Shown: positions 42,170 through 53,148 of the stretch, piece after piece | Position numbering within the stretch: position 1 is the stretch's first letter | Layout: every line of letters begins with the position of its first letter | Assembly (NCBI RefSeq): GCF_000987955.1 | Contig: NZ_LAZU01000021.1 | Coordinates: 1-64,000, forward strand | DNA length: 64,000 bases | Source of the DNA: Paenibacillus sp. DMB20 | Lineage (GTDB): Bacteria > Bacillota > Bacilli > Paenibacillales > Paenibacillaceae | Direction: 5' to 3' | The notes under the pieces: model-generated | The model's input: the letters and a program-made list of their open reading frames with translations, nothing else | Told to the model about the DNA's origin: nothing | Database searches by the model: none | Program-made: the position numbers and the translations under genes

Positions 42170-44666
42170 GTGAAGAAGATCAAAGCACGTAAGTACTTAT
42201 GGATTTTACTTTTTTACATCATGTCTACTGTTGCTTAGCCTCTTAAATGATTTCATTTCACAAGCAAAAGCAGAGCCCGCAATGCGTGTAACGGTAAACA
42301 ATACACATCCCTTGAACATGATCGGGTTCTATTACACGGATTCTTCAACATTAACACAGCTATGGAATTCAATACCCGAGAACCAGAAACCTTATTCTAC
42401 GATTCTTCTCATTGCAGAGAATCATCTAGATAATACAGATATCGTTAAAAATTGGATTACTGCACGACTGGATGAGTGCGAAGCCAATCAAATGTCCTGT
42501 ATGGTACAAGCCATGAATGGGGAAACAAGGGAAAGTAAAGCAATACCTATTAGCTGGTATGAGGGATTGATGCAGAAATATAGCTCTTTAAAAGGCTTTA
42601 ATGCTGCAGAATTGTATAATTCAACGCCTTGGTTTGGCGAAGCCGAAGGAAATCATTCACAGTATGTAGCAGATCTGCTTAACATGGTTTCTCAATACGG
42701 CGGACTATTCGTATGGTCAGATACGAACATCTTTAGCCCGAATGGAACGATGATGGATTGGATTCAGAATAATCCGAATTTAATCAACGCCATGAGAGCA
42801 CATAAAGATAATTTTGCTTTTCTGTATAAAGAATCTTATACAGAGCGATCAACCGAAAGCTTAGGCTTAGGTTTATTCCTTGCTGACTTAGCAGGGAATT
42901 GGGGAACCAGCTCAGATTGGTGGCATTGGCAGCTAGCAGGTTACGGTGAATTGTTCGGTGGATGGAATCCTTCGAATGGGGAGTGGAAGCAGATCTTTAC
43001 GTATCCCGAATCGCTATATGTCATGGATATGATTCGCGCTGCCAGTGAAGGTGCAACAATTTTCAAGTCCGAAGCGGGCTGGTATTCAACCTCTAACCAA
43101 GGACAACTTACACCAGGTTATACTCGTGCCGCATTGCCTTTCTTGAACAAAATTGTTGATGGCAGCATACACATTCCTTCGAGAGACGAGGTACTAGCAA
43201 AGAACAAGTTTGCTTATGTCGGGCGTCCGGCTTTCTCCGTTCCTTACACATCCCCCTTTTCAGAAATCTTTATGAGTACGGGCCAATACGGCATCATCCC
43301 GCTGCTTCCGACGAATGTAAACGAGACAGAACTAGCGAATTTCGAGAATACATCGACGATTCCAAAGGATGAAGCTTATTTCAAGTCATTATATCCAGAG
43401 GAAACCTATTCGTCGAACACGTTTGCCTCTAGAAACGGGAATACGTGGTATTGGATGAATAGCAGCGAGAATACGGACATATATCAAAGCTCCAAGCTAA
43501 AGCCGGTGATCAATCCAAGCACTTATTTTTATATTGGAGCGAATCCGCATACCTATGCGATCATAAACGAATCGACAGACAAATTTGATATTCATCTGAA
43601 TAACTATCGCGTTGATAAAAGCTCGATTTACGATGGTACGAGTTGGAATCAAAACGAGATTAATCATTACATTTCCAACACATACACAACAAATCCTAAT
43701 GACAGTACATTACGTACATCCATTATTAGAGTCAATGGAAGCAATGATGGAGGGCGTCCGCAGCTAACCATCAATGGCGACAACGGCTACACTTATAGTG
43801 AACAATGGGATGGAGTCAATAAAGAATATACGTTGACGATTCAACACAATGGTGAAGTGAATATTCAAATTCTTGCCAATCAACCGGGCTCAGGCGACCC
43901 GAACCCTCCGATGCAAATTGAAGGCGAGAGCGGCATGCTAGGCGGAGAAGCACTTGTCAAAAATCTTGGTTCTGCTTCCGGCGGCAAATATGTTGGGGAA
44001 CTTGGCAATAGCAACGAAAGTTCGGTCACGCTTAATGCATTTGTGGATTCACCGGGGTACTATACGATGAATGTTTATAGTATCGTATCAGGCACACGTT
44101 CTTTCACGGTCAGTGTGAACGACAGAATCGGTCAACCATTGTCAGTCACAGGCAATTCATGGTCGAAGCCTGCGGCGCCTGTGCCTCTGACAATTTTCTT
44201 GGATGCAGGAGCGAACACAATTAAGTTTTATAATAAATCGTCATATGCACCCGATCTTGACAAAATCGTCCTAACACCAGCTGCGAATAGCATATCGGGA
44301 TTTGAAGCAGAAAGCGGTTCACTAAATGGTTCCGCAGTGATCAAAAACCTGAACACTGCTTCAGGCGGTGCAGTGGTCGGCAATATTGGCAATGGCGCTG
44401 ACAATTACGTAACATTAAACGTTAATATTGATACTGCTGGGAAGTACCGACTCAATGTTTACAGTATCGTAAGCGGAACCCGTACCTTCTTTATAAGCGT
44501 GAATGGAGGGGTGGGGCAGACTTTGAGCTCGAGCGGTAACTCCTGGACATCCGTTGCACCGGTTTCTTCATTGGATGTAGACCTGATTGCAGGAATGAAT
44601 ACGATAAAGATCTATAATGATTCGGCTTATGCACCTGACCTCGATAAAATCGAGATTCTACCATAG
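42170..44666 (+). CDS. secreted GH98 endo-beta-1,4-galactosidase with two C-terminal binding-like repeats (one homopolymer frameshift)
   Basis: If the T6 run at 42210-42215 is read as T5, a GTG at 42170 gives a signal peptide (KKIKARKYLWILLFTSCLLLLSLLNDFISQAKA) leading into the open frame. The catalytic domain has NMIGFYYTDSSTL, SYTERSTESLGLGLFLADLAGNWG, WWHWQLAGYGELFGG and SEAGWYS, as in GH98; then the 98C-type domain (YYIGANPHTYAIIN-like, HLNNYRVDKSS). Two ~120-residue repeats follow (43915-44275, 44300-44664), each starting EGESG/EAESGSLNG and ending YAPDLDKI, like CBM35/CBM6 modules. GH98 enzymes release blood-group A and B trisaccharides from type 2 chains. Start choice is tentative. Confidence 0.87.
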
Positions 44667-44714
44667 CAAGTGATTTTCATTTAATGAAAAAGAGGACCGA
44701 AACTCCAAAAAGAA

Positions 44715-45500
44715 GGATGGTCAAGACCCAATTTAGTGGACATTTAAAAAAACACCTGCTACAAACTGACGCCGGTACTCTATCGGCGTCAGTTTTCTTA
44801 ATTTCCGCTACGTCGTGTTAAAACGGAGTTTGCGGCGAATGTTGGCTTAAAGTCCGAGCTTTTGCATCAGGCGCAATACTTTCTTGTGGTTCATCCATAT
44901 GCCATCATCCTGCTACAAGAACAATTGGATCTGGCGGTAGCCGTATTTCCCTTCGTAGCGCGCATACACCTGACGAATGAGCAATGCAGCTTCCTTGTCC
45001 CGGTCCATATGTTTGCGCTTCAGATAGGCGTAATATCCGCTACGAGAGACCTTAAAGAGTTTGCATAAGCTGTTGACGGGATAGCTTGAGGCAGCTATTT
45101 CAATGGCCTTTTACTTTTGTTCTTCACCTCCTGCATCCAGATTTCCAAACACTTTTTTAGCATTTCGTTTTCCCGCTTGAGCTTTTGAACATACCGGTCT
45201 TGGTCGATGTATGCTTCCCGTCGACCTCGCTGATCCACCAGTCCAAACTCGCCCTGTTCCCGATATTTCCGCATCCATTTCTTCATCCGTTGGGGGTTAT
45301 TAATCCCCAAGTGTTCATTAATCTTTCGGTAAGTCCATCCTTCGACAACATGCAGATGAACCGCCTCTTTCTTGATCTCTTCCGAATACGTTTTATACTT
45401 TTCTCCTTTAATGGCCATACAAAAATGCACCCCTTAGGATTTCATCGGATAAACCAGGGGGTTATTCCAATGTCCATTCTAAGGGGCGCACTTCAGGAGG
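44715..45500 (-). mobile_element. IS3-family (IS150-like) remnant with internal deletion of orfB
   Basis: orfA is intact, but orfB retains only ~80 N-terminal residues (FKVSRSGYYAYLKRKHMDRDK, YARYEGKYGYRQIQ) fused, after stops, to its last codons (LTPIEYRRQF near 44780). The DDE catalytic core is gone, so it cannot transpose alone. The ends carry imperfect inverted repeats sharing TGGACATT (near 44732 and, inverted, 45476). It separates the GH98 gene from the SLH remnant. Boundaries are approximate. Confidence 0.75.
45095..45418 (-). CDS. IS3-family OrfA (helix-turn-helix transposase subunit)
   Basis: ~107 residues from ATG 45418 (MAIKGEKYKTYSEE). Helix-turn-helix GWTYRKINEHLGINNPQRMKKWMRKYREQG, then a leucine-zipper-like stretch ending in KRENEMLKKCLEI. 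This is the DNA-binding part normally fused to OrfB by -1 frameshifting; AAAAGG-type slippery bases lie near its end. The matching OrfB is deleted, so the gene is a leftover. Confidence 0.85.
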   Translation of the reverse strand: MAIKGEKYKTYSEEIKKEAVHLHVVEGWTYRKINEHLGINNPQRMKKWMRKYREQGEFGLVDQRGRREAYIDQDRYVQKLKRENEMLKKCLEIWMQEVKNKSKRPLK

Positions 45501-45904
45501 CATCGGTTCTCTTTTATTTTTCTAATTTCGATATTTTGCAGAAATGTTGTCGGGTGACGTTAAAGATAGAATCTGCGAAACCTCTTTTTTTAGTATGAAT
45601 ATTGAACAGATCAAAAGAAATTAGAGATTATATTAAAATTATGAGTTGCAGTACACCAAGTAAAGTATAGGAGTAGTAGAAAACATCAAAAAACTACGGA
45701 TTTTGAGATTGTTGGTTTGAGAACAGCTCGGCTACAATGCAAGTGACGTAGCTGCATATTTCGTTAAATAGCTGATTTATTGAATCAAAAGAATGCAGCT
45801 TATTAACTATCTGGGGGGGGGGATTTATGAATAAGATGATTGCAGCAAAGCAAGAGGAGGTTCTTATTAGCTTGTAGAAACGAAGGAGTCATTATGAAGA
45901 TGGA
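45501..45904 (+). other. non-coding stretch with a long G run
   Basis: No gene recognised. A run of nine to ten G at about 45812-45821 precedes a short frame (MNKMIAAKQEEVLISL, stop). Possibly the 5' flank of the decayed SLH gene. Confidence 0.3.
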
Positions 45905-46488
45905 AAGATGTCAGCAAGGAAAATTATAAGCGCTACACTCGCTGTAAGTGCGTATGCAACAAGTAACTGAATGAATAGTTCGTTAAACAACTCATCGGAC
46001 GGGATAGAGTATGTGTAAACGAATCTCCGTAATACAAATGGCAGATATAACAAAGAAACGGGAAAAGTTACTGTAGAGGGAGAGGCAAATGGAACATATG
46101 CAATAGGTTTCGCTAAGAAAACCTTTGAGGACACCTCAAGCATAAATGGGCAGAAAAACAGATATCTTTACTTGCTTCCAAAGAAATCATAAGAGGAACA
46201 TCTGGGGTAGGAAACAATACATTGATCCAAGTGCGCAAATTAGCAGACAAGATATGATGGTCATGGTAGATAAAGCGCTTCAAATCGGGGTAAACCCTAT
46301 TTAGAAGGAAGTAAAGAGGATCTTTAGAAATTTAGTGACGATGACAAGATCGCCAATTATGCACGAAATAGCGTAGCATCATTAATTAAAGATGGAATGA
46401 TCACAGGAAATGAAAGCGAAATCAATCCGAATGGCAAGACAACAAGAGTGGAGGCAGCCGTAATATTGTATAGAATTTATAACAAGTA
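45905..46488 (+). pseudogene. decayed SLH-domain (S-layer/cell-wall anchored) protein
   Basis: Pieces in several frames match the end of an S-layer homology protein: a signal-like start (MSARKIISATLAVSAYATS), KETGKVTVEGEANGTYAIGFAKKTFED, AEKQISLLASKEIIRGTSGV, DPSAQISRQDMMVMVDKALQIG, and KFSDDDKIANYARNSVASLIKDGMITGN...INPNGKTTRVEAAVILYRIY. These are the recognisable SLH motifs. Stops and frameshifts interrupt it, and most of a normal protein is absent. It may be the tail of a former large cell-wall enzyme of this locus. Confidence 0.75.
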
Positions 46489-46533
46489 GTCCCTTTTAAC
46501 ATCGCATAAATTGCAAAAATAAGGAGAAGGGGT

Positions 46534-49500
46534 ATGATGATGGCTAAGAAGAAATTCTTTAGTTTCATGCTTGTGTTGTGTATGGTATGCACTTCATTAT
46601 TGGGTTCTATGAAAAATGTTCAAGCAGCAGTAGGAGAAGAAAATTCTCAAAATAGCATACAAGCCGAGTTCTTTGTTTCATCAGATGGAAATGATAAAAA
46701 CGATGGCTCGTACGATAAGCCGTTTGCAACTCTGCAAGCCGCAAGAGACGCGGTTCGAGAGATCAATCGGAATATGACAGGCGATATTTACGTATTTATT
46801 TCACAAGGCAAATATTATCTTGATGAAACGATTACTTTCGATGAAAGAGACTCAGGTACGAATGGCTATAATATCATCTATAGAAATTTGGATGAATTGG
46901 CCAGTGCCGAAATTATCGGCGGCAAGGTTGTGGACACACCATGGCGATTAGTGGAAAGAACCGGTGCTGACGCTGACTTGCCGGCTGCTGCAGAAGGTAA
47001 AGTATACAAAACTCACGTTGGCACTGACGTGAGTTTTGATACTCTTTATGTCAATGATAGACGTGCAACATTAGCACGTACGCAAAATTTAAATAAGTAT
47101 AAAGACTTTCCATCTGCTTTAACTCCATACATGAAAAGTGCAGGCGGCGGAATTGGCGACTTGATTTATAGAGACGGCGATCTTGATCAAGAGTCAATAA
47201 ACGGTATGGTAAACGCCCAAGCGCGTGGAGACTTGGATGCCTCTGTATATATGTGGGACGGTGGATACTGGGATTGGATGACGGATACGATTCCAGTTTC
47301 CGCGATTGATACCGCAAGCCGTAAGCTTGTATACAAGACTGTTCCAGGAAAACCGGAAATGTACAGACCTAAATATAAAACAGGTACGAATGCAAGATAT
47401 TTTGTGCAAGGAAATTTAGGCTTCTTGGATGTTCCAGGTGAATACTATTTCAATAAAACGACAGGCGATTTGTATTATTATCCGGAAAACGATATTAATG
47501 GAAATGAATTTATCGTTCCTACTGTCAAAGAAGTGATCCGTGTCGAGGGTCCTGATCGGGATCAAATGGTCTCGAATATTGAATTCAGCGGCTTGCAATT
47601 CAAGGACACCAATACGACGGATTGGTATGCCTATGGTTGGAACTGGGGAGATGCAGGAGATGGATTAGGTTTTTATCCTCCGGAAGCTAAAGGAAGTACG
47701 CAACCATCCTATGCCGAGCAATCCGAAAGAATAGAGTTCCAATACGGCGTGATTACACTTACGAATACGAAAAACATCACGATTTCCAAAGCGCATATCA
47801 AAAATTCAGGCATGTTTGGAATTAATCTTTATTTGGCTAACCAAAACACAGTGATCAAGGATAACCTTATTGAATATACAGGCCATGGAGGCATAAACGT
47901 AGAAGGCGGCTACCCTGGTGTGGCTGGAGACCAAAACGGAGATGGCTATAGCAGAGATAATACGATAACGAATACGATTGTTCATGATATTGGTGAGCTC
48001 ATTGGTCAAGCTTCAGGGATCACGATTCAGCAGTCAAGCTATAATACGGTATCTCATGTAGAGGTGTATAATTCACCAAGAAGAGGAATCTTTCTGACTG
48101 CCGGACATAGTCGGAACCCGAATGTAGCTTTCCCGAATGGCGATAAAGACTTCAATATTATGACGGATATGTACACTCACCATAATAAAATTGAATATGT
48201 ACATTTGCATCATGCCCAACAAGATGGTGGAGATGATGGAGCTTTCTTTGCATGTTATTTATACAAGGGTTCACAAAATTACAAACCTAACTACTTAAAC
48301 CAAGTTCTTATTGATAACACAGGCCCGAACCCTACCATGGCCGATTTTGGCCCGAACGACATGAACCTGGATATGGGAGCCTCAGGCATGGAGTTAAGCA
48401 ATGTAAAAGCAACGAACCCAATGAACTTTAACATCGAAGTGAATACGATTTTGCAATATGGTGATGTAATCAAGTTTGATAATACGAATGTTAATTATGG
48501 AAGAATTGCAAATCATATCAAGGAATTTGACGACTCCAAGATGGAGTACGACAAAATTGGAGTAACTTCCGACTATCCTAAACAATATTTAACAGACAGA
48601 GACGTTCTTACTGAACCGGAAGATATTTATTTTAAAGAAAACTTTGAAAATGGATTAGATGACACGGTTTGGTCTACTCAAAATGGTCAGGCAAAAATCT
48701 CAACAGAATTTATGTCTGAAGGAGTTATAAACGGCAAACAAAGTCTGGAGCTGCTGGATAAAACCCAAGCTTTCAAGAATTTCCCTGAAATGCTGAACAA
48801 AGTCGTGACGGTTAAGATGTTTGACAGACAAAATAATAATCTGGCTTCGTACGATTCAGGGCATCAGAATTCGGCTAAGGTTACATCCATTGCACGAGTT
48901 GATGATGGTGAAAACATGATCGGCATGGGTTTGGATTATGATACGGCAGATAAATATATCATCCAGATTGGAGATCAAAAGGAAGCTACGGACATCGTTA
49001 GAACTTTTGGTTGGCATGAGCTGAAGTTTGACTATACATCAGGCACCGATGTAAAGCTGTATATCGATAATCAATTCGTTAAAACCTTACCTGCTACCGG
49101 ATTTGATTATATCTCGCTTGGTTCTGATCATGGCAGAGGGCAAGCTTTCTATGATCAGCTTTATGTGTTTGGCGGGGATCCGGCGACAATGCCAATCCCT
49201 CCATCAAATATACCAGCACCTCCAGCATATGATGGATCGGATGACAATAAGCAGCAGCTTAAACTGGATTTTGAAGATGGAGAAGTTCCTGCTTTTGACA
49301 AAATAGGGGGTATGCCATCCGTAACAAGTGTTGTATATGATGCCGGAAATCAAGTTTTAAAGGATGAGATTAGAGACGGCAATGATTTCTATGAATTGAA
49401 TGCCCCTTGGAATAATTACCTGGTCAATATGAAATGGAAATTTGAAGGATGGGGTGAAACGGATGTACTTGGGGGTGCCTACGATAACTTTACCATTTAT

Positions 49501-50941
49501 GTAATGGCATCTAATGAAGGTATAGCCCCTGGTAAAGCACCGTTATCCTATCAAGTGGTTTATCGAAGAAATAAAAATGGAACTGGTGGTTACCCTGCAG
49601 GCACACCGTATTTTGAAATATCGAAACATACGGCCAGCTCAGATGCATCATTAGGTAAAGTAGGCGTACCTGATGGATTTAATGCGAATGAGTGGCATGA
49701 TTTGCAGATTCAAACTTTTGATGGGAAGATCGGTTTCGTATTGGATGGTCAAAAATTGATATCTGTTGATGACGGTCAGTATAAATCAGGCGGGGTAGGC
49801 TTTGGAGGAATTAACGCCACTGTTTACCTGGATGATATCGAGATCATATCCAATCCGAAATACGTAGATTATGAGGTTGACCTCGGACTAGGCAATGCGG
49901 TATTAAACGGTAAATTTAATCCGGATTATTATACTTATTATGCTGCTATAACTGATACCGAGAAGCCTATTACAATCAAGAAACCGAATATCGTACTTGA
50001 TGGTGTAGAGATTAAACTGCAGATGAATGGCAAAAAAAATTCAATTTGAAGATGACAGCGCAACGATTGCACCAGAGCAATTGGTTAATGGAAAGAACAC
50101 TGTAGTATTATCGGAAATCACTCTAGCAGGAAGCAGAGACTATACCATTTATATGAATAAAGATTATGAGATCATTTCCATAGAAGGTATAGAAGATCAT
50201 ATCTTTACAATGGTCGATCATGCTCCAAATTTACCGCAAGAAGTTACTGTTACTTTTAAGGATGGTGGTTCTCAGGCTGCAAAAGTGAACTGGGATACCG
50301 TAAATCCATCATTCTATAAAAAACCTGGCACATTTACCGTAAAGGGTCAGCTTGCCGATCTAAAAGGTGCATTAAGCACATTTAGCGTCAATGTAACAGT
50401 AGATGGCATAGTATCAATCGATAAGCTGGGTAGCGTGACTACTTTATCTGGTACAGCGCCAAAATTGGCTACAACCGTTAAGGCACAGTACTTAAACGAT
50501 ACGAGAGAGCTGCCACTTACTTTTGCCGAATTGGATCCTTCCTTATATGCATATAGAGGAACGGTTATAGCCGTTGGCAAAGCCGAAGGATATGCAGGAG
50601 ATATTTTGCAAGTCGTAGAGGTAAAGGGTAAAAAAGATCCTAGGCCTATATTAACGGCAGGTGCTGCAGATCGTTTAACGGAGACTACAGCTTTCGTTTC
50701 ATTTAACACAAGTGATAACGGATGGTACTACTATCAAATCGTTGAACGTGGAGCTGAAATGCCAGAAATGGATACGAATGTGGCTGGTGTGAAATGTAAA
50801 ACCGGACCAGTGCAAATTGATCTTAATGGTTTAAAAAACGCAGCTGCCAAAGATATTTATATTGTTGTTAAAAAAGGTAATGTTATAAGTGATGTATTAA
50901 ATATGGAGATCCCTAAGTATACATCTGGTTCAAAGCATTAG
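46534..50941 (+). CDS. large secreted right-handed beta-helix protein, GH141-like (one homopolymer frameshift)
   Basis: Signal peptide (MAKKKFFSFMLVLCMVCTSLLGS...VQAA). Then FFVSSDGNDKNDGSYDKPFATLQAARDAVREI, the start typical of secreted beta-helix glycosidases, and many coils to ~residue 600 (ITISKAHIKNSGMFGINLYL, YNTVSHVEVYNSPRRGIFLT). Two LamG/DUF1080-like concanavalin folds follow (~695-885 and ~900-1120), then a cadherin-like and a bacterial Ig-like-4 domain (VTVTFKDGGSQAAKVNWD). Reading the A8 run at 50032-50039 as A7 joins both frames (NGKKIQFEDDSAT), ~1468 residues. GH141 contains alpha-fucosidase and xylanase; substrate here is unproven. Confidence 0.82.
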
Positions 50942-50953
50942 AAGTTTAAAAAA

Positions 50954-50995
50954 GTGAAATCTATACCATGGATATGTGTATAGGTTTCACTTTTC
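50954..50995 (+). terminator. terminator of the beta-helix gene
   Basis: 13-bp stem GTGAAATCTATAC/GTATAGGTTTCAC with one G-U pair and an 11-base loop, followed by TTTTC. Confidence 0.85.
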
Positions 50996-51032
50996 TAACA
51001 AGATAAGTTTGTAGAGGAGAGGGAGAAAAACC

Positions 51033-51390
51033 ATGAACAAAACAAAGACAGGATATATCATCCCCCCCACACACTGGGATCGAGAATGGCGTTACCCTAT
51101 TTGGGAAAACAGAGTAGTATTTAATACGGGAGAAATACCAGCCGGCGGCTATAAGGTATAAAAGTTGTGCAATAAAGTAGAGTTTAGTAGAAAAACAGAA
51201 TTTTGGGCGAAGACCAGAACAACGGATGGGAAAGAAATCGCTACATCTTCTACATGCATGCAAAATAAGTATATCAAGGTTGAAGTGAATCCAAACGGAA
51301 CCATTTCAATACTAAATAAAGAAAATGGAAACTGCTACAATCAGCTCAACTATTTTGAAAGTTTCTTAATGGAGAATGGTAATCTTCAAG
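51033..51390 (+). pseudogene. GH38 alpha-mannosidase-type gene, collapsed by deletion
   Basis: The 5' end is intact: RBS GAGGAGAGGGAG, ATG, then TGYIIPPTHWDREWRYPIWENR, the N-terminal catalytic-metal motif (HWDREW) of GH38. After ~30 residues the sequence jumps to the C-terminal domain (EIPAGGYKV, then after a stop MQNKYIKVEVNPNGTISILNKENGNCYNQLNYFE). Several hundred residues are missing, and the true end is cut at about 51390. It lies after the beta-helix gene on the same strand. Confidence 0.8.
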
Positions 51391-51394
51391 CTAC

Positions 51395-51538
51395 GATTGG
51401 CGTTAGCCTCGCGGCGCAGACGGTTGGGATCCGCTACGCCGACGATCTGAAGCTCCTCCGGATGGGCAAGCGCATAGGGGCATAAGCCCGCATGCCCCGG
51501 TCGCCTGCACCAATAACAATCGCTGTTATAGGTTTCAT
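51395..51538 (-). pseudogene. Gfo/Idh/MocA oxidoreductase, N-terminal fragment
   Basis: Minus strand from ATG 51538, with AGGGAG upstream: MKPITAIVIGAGDRGMRAYAP, then (after a one-base shift) LAHPEELQIVGVADPNRLRREANA, the Rossmann start of the family. It ends abruptly where the GH38 remnant ends, so one deletion removed the 3' parts of both convergent genes. It would have been the last gene of the 55-51.5 kb transporter operon. Confidence 0.8.
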
Positions 51539-51578
51539 GGTGTTTCTCCCTTTAATATAGTCGTCAGAGGTAAAGTAC

Positions 51579-53106
51579 TTACTGGCTGCTCATTTTTGCG
51601 TGATAAGCTTCGGTCATTTCATCCGATATCTGCTTAAGTGTTGGATCATTGCGCAGCTGTTCGATAAACTTATCATAGTTTTCGATCGTATCTTTGCCAA
51701 TGATGACTTTGATGCGCATATCGTCCACTTTTTTTCTTAATATCAGGATAGTACTTGTTATAGGCTTCAGAATACAACTCGTTGCCAGGGTTTGACGTTT
51801 TGATTGTTTTGCGCTCATTCACGATTTCAACGTTGCGGTTATAGACATCATCCGGCATGCCGACGGCGCCAATCGACATATCATCGCTGATGAGATGGAA
51901 CAGGTTGTTGAAATTGCCATCGCCCAAATGGTCTATTTCGCTTTGAGGCGTCGGGATTTTACGTCCATTCTTGATGGTGTAGTGCTCGCCTTCGATACCA
52001 TAGGTAGCCAGTTCATTGCCTTCTTTACTGTATCCATAGTCAAAAAATTCCATAATTTTCTTCATTTTTGCCTCAGGAACCTCTTTAGGAATCAGGTAAA
52101 CGCCATAATACGGCACTCCGGATGGCGTATATTTCTCCCCAGCAGCGTTTTCCAGATAAGTAAGCGGCATGTAGTCGGCTGTAGGAACAACGTCGCGGAT
52201 TCTCGATCCGGTTACCCAAGCATGGTTCATAGATTGGGAAGTACCGCCTGCTTTACCCCCGCTGATCAAATCAACCGTTTGCGAGTATTGCATAATGGCA
52301 AAGTCTTTCGGGAACAAACCCGCATCAAATGCTTTTTTGAGCCAGAGCACGGCATCGCGGGATGCATCCTCGGTAATGACCGGGACGAGCTTATCATCCT
52401 TCAGCTTCCAATCTCCCTGAGTTCCGTTGAACACGCCGTAAACGAAGTTCACAGTACCATGATTGGCTGCATATGGAATTTCATCAGCCTGTCCGTTTCC
52501 GTTCGGATCCTTCTCCTTGAATGCTACCAGCACATCAAAAAGTTCATCCATATTCGTAGGTGTTTGCAATCCTAGAGTATCCATCCAGTCCTTGCGCAAG
52601 ATCGGGAATGCTCCACCGCCATAGCTTGGATAATACCGCGGGATGACATAGTTTTTGCCCTCCACTTTGGATACGGTCCACATTTCTTCCAGATTCGGTG
52701 CGCTAAGATTCGGATAATCCTTGATATACGGCGTCAAGTCCCAGAATGCGCCCTGCTGGATCATCTTCTGCAGTTGCGGATTGGTTAGCGATTCAACGAA
52801 CGTCACTTCAGGCAGATCGCCGGAAGCAAGCAAGACATTAACTTTATCTGTGGCCGATGATGGCGGCAACCAGGTGATATCAAGCTTGGTGTTGGTGCGT
52901 TTCTCGAATTCTTTCCAGATGACATTGGTATTGTCAACAAATTCAGTGGCGTAGTTCAGCGTTTGAATCTCGATTGGCGTCGGTTCGGATGAATCGGTCG
53001 ATGCATCCTTGGAACCGCCGCATGCCGTCAGCAGAACGCTAGCGCTCAGCATGACCAGCATGGATTTCATCATCAAAGATTTCTTTTGTTTTCTTGGTGG
53101 ATTCAT
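51579..53106 (-). CDS. extracellular sugar-binding lipoprotein, LplA type (one homopolymer frameshift)
   Basis: Signal peptide MNPPRKQKKSLMMKSMLVMLSASVLLTACGG with lipobox LLTACG, then a T/S/D linker and family 1 solute-binding fold (IPRYYPSYGGGAFPILRKDWMD, KEKDPNGNGQADEIPYA, a Ca-binding-like loop). The frame ends early unless the T7 run at 51729-51735 is read as T6; then KKKVDDMRIKVIIGKDTIENYDKFIEQL continues to the stop at 51579, ~508 residues. It is downstream of two permeases, the third LplABC-type importer in the window. Confidence 0.9.
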
Positions 53107-53148
53107 TTTCTATAACCTCCTTTTAATTTAGCAATGCCTGTATATCAA

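Noticed and set aside
45892..46143. 83-residue minus-strand frame
   Set aside because: Antisense to the SLH remnant; the plus strand shows real SLH motifs.
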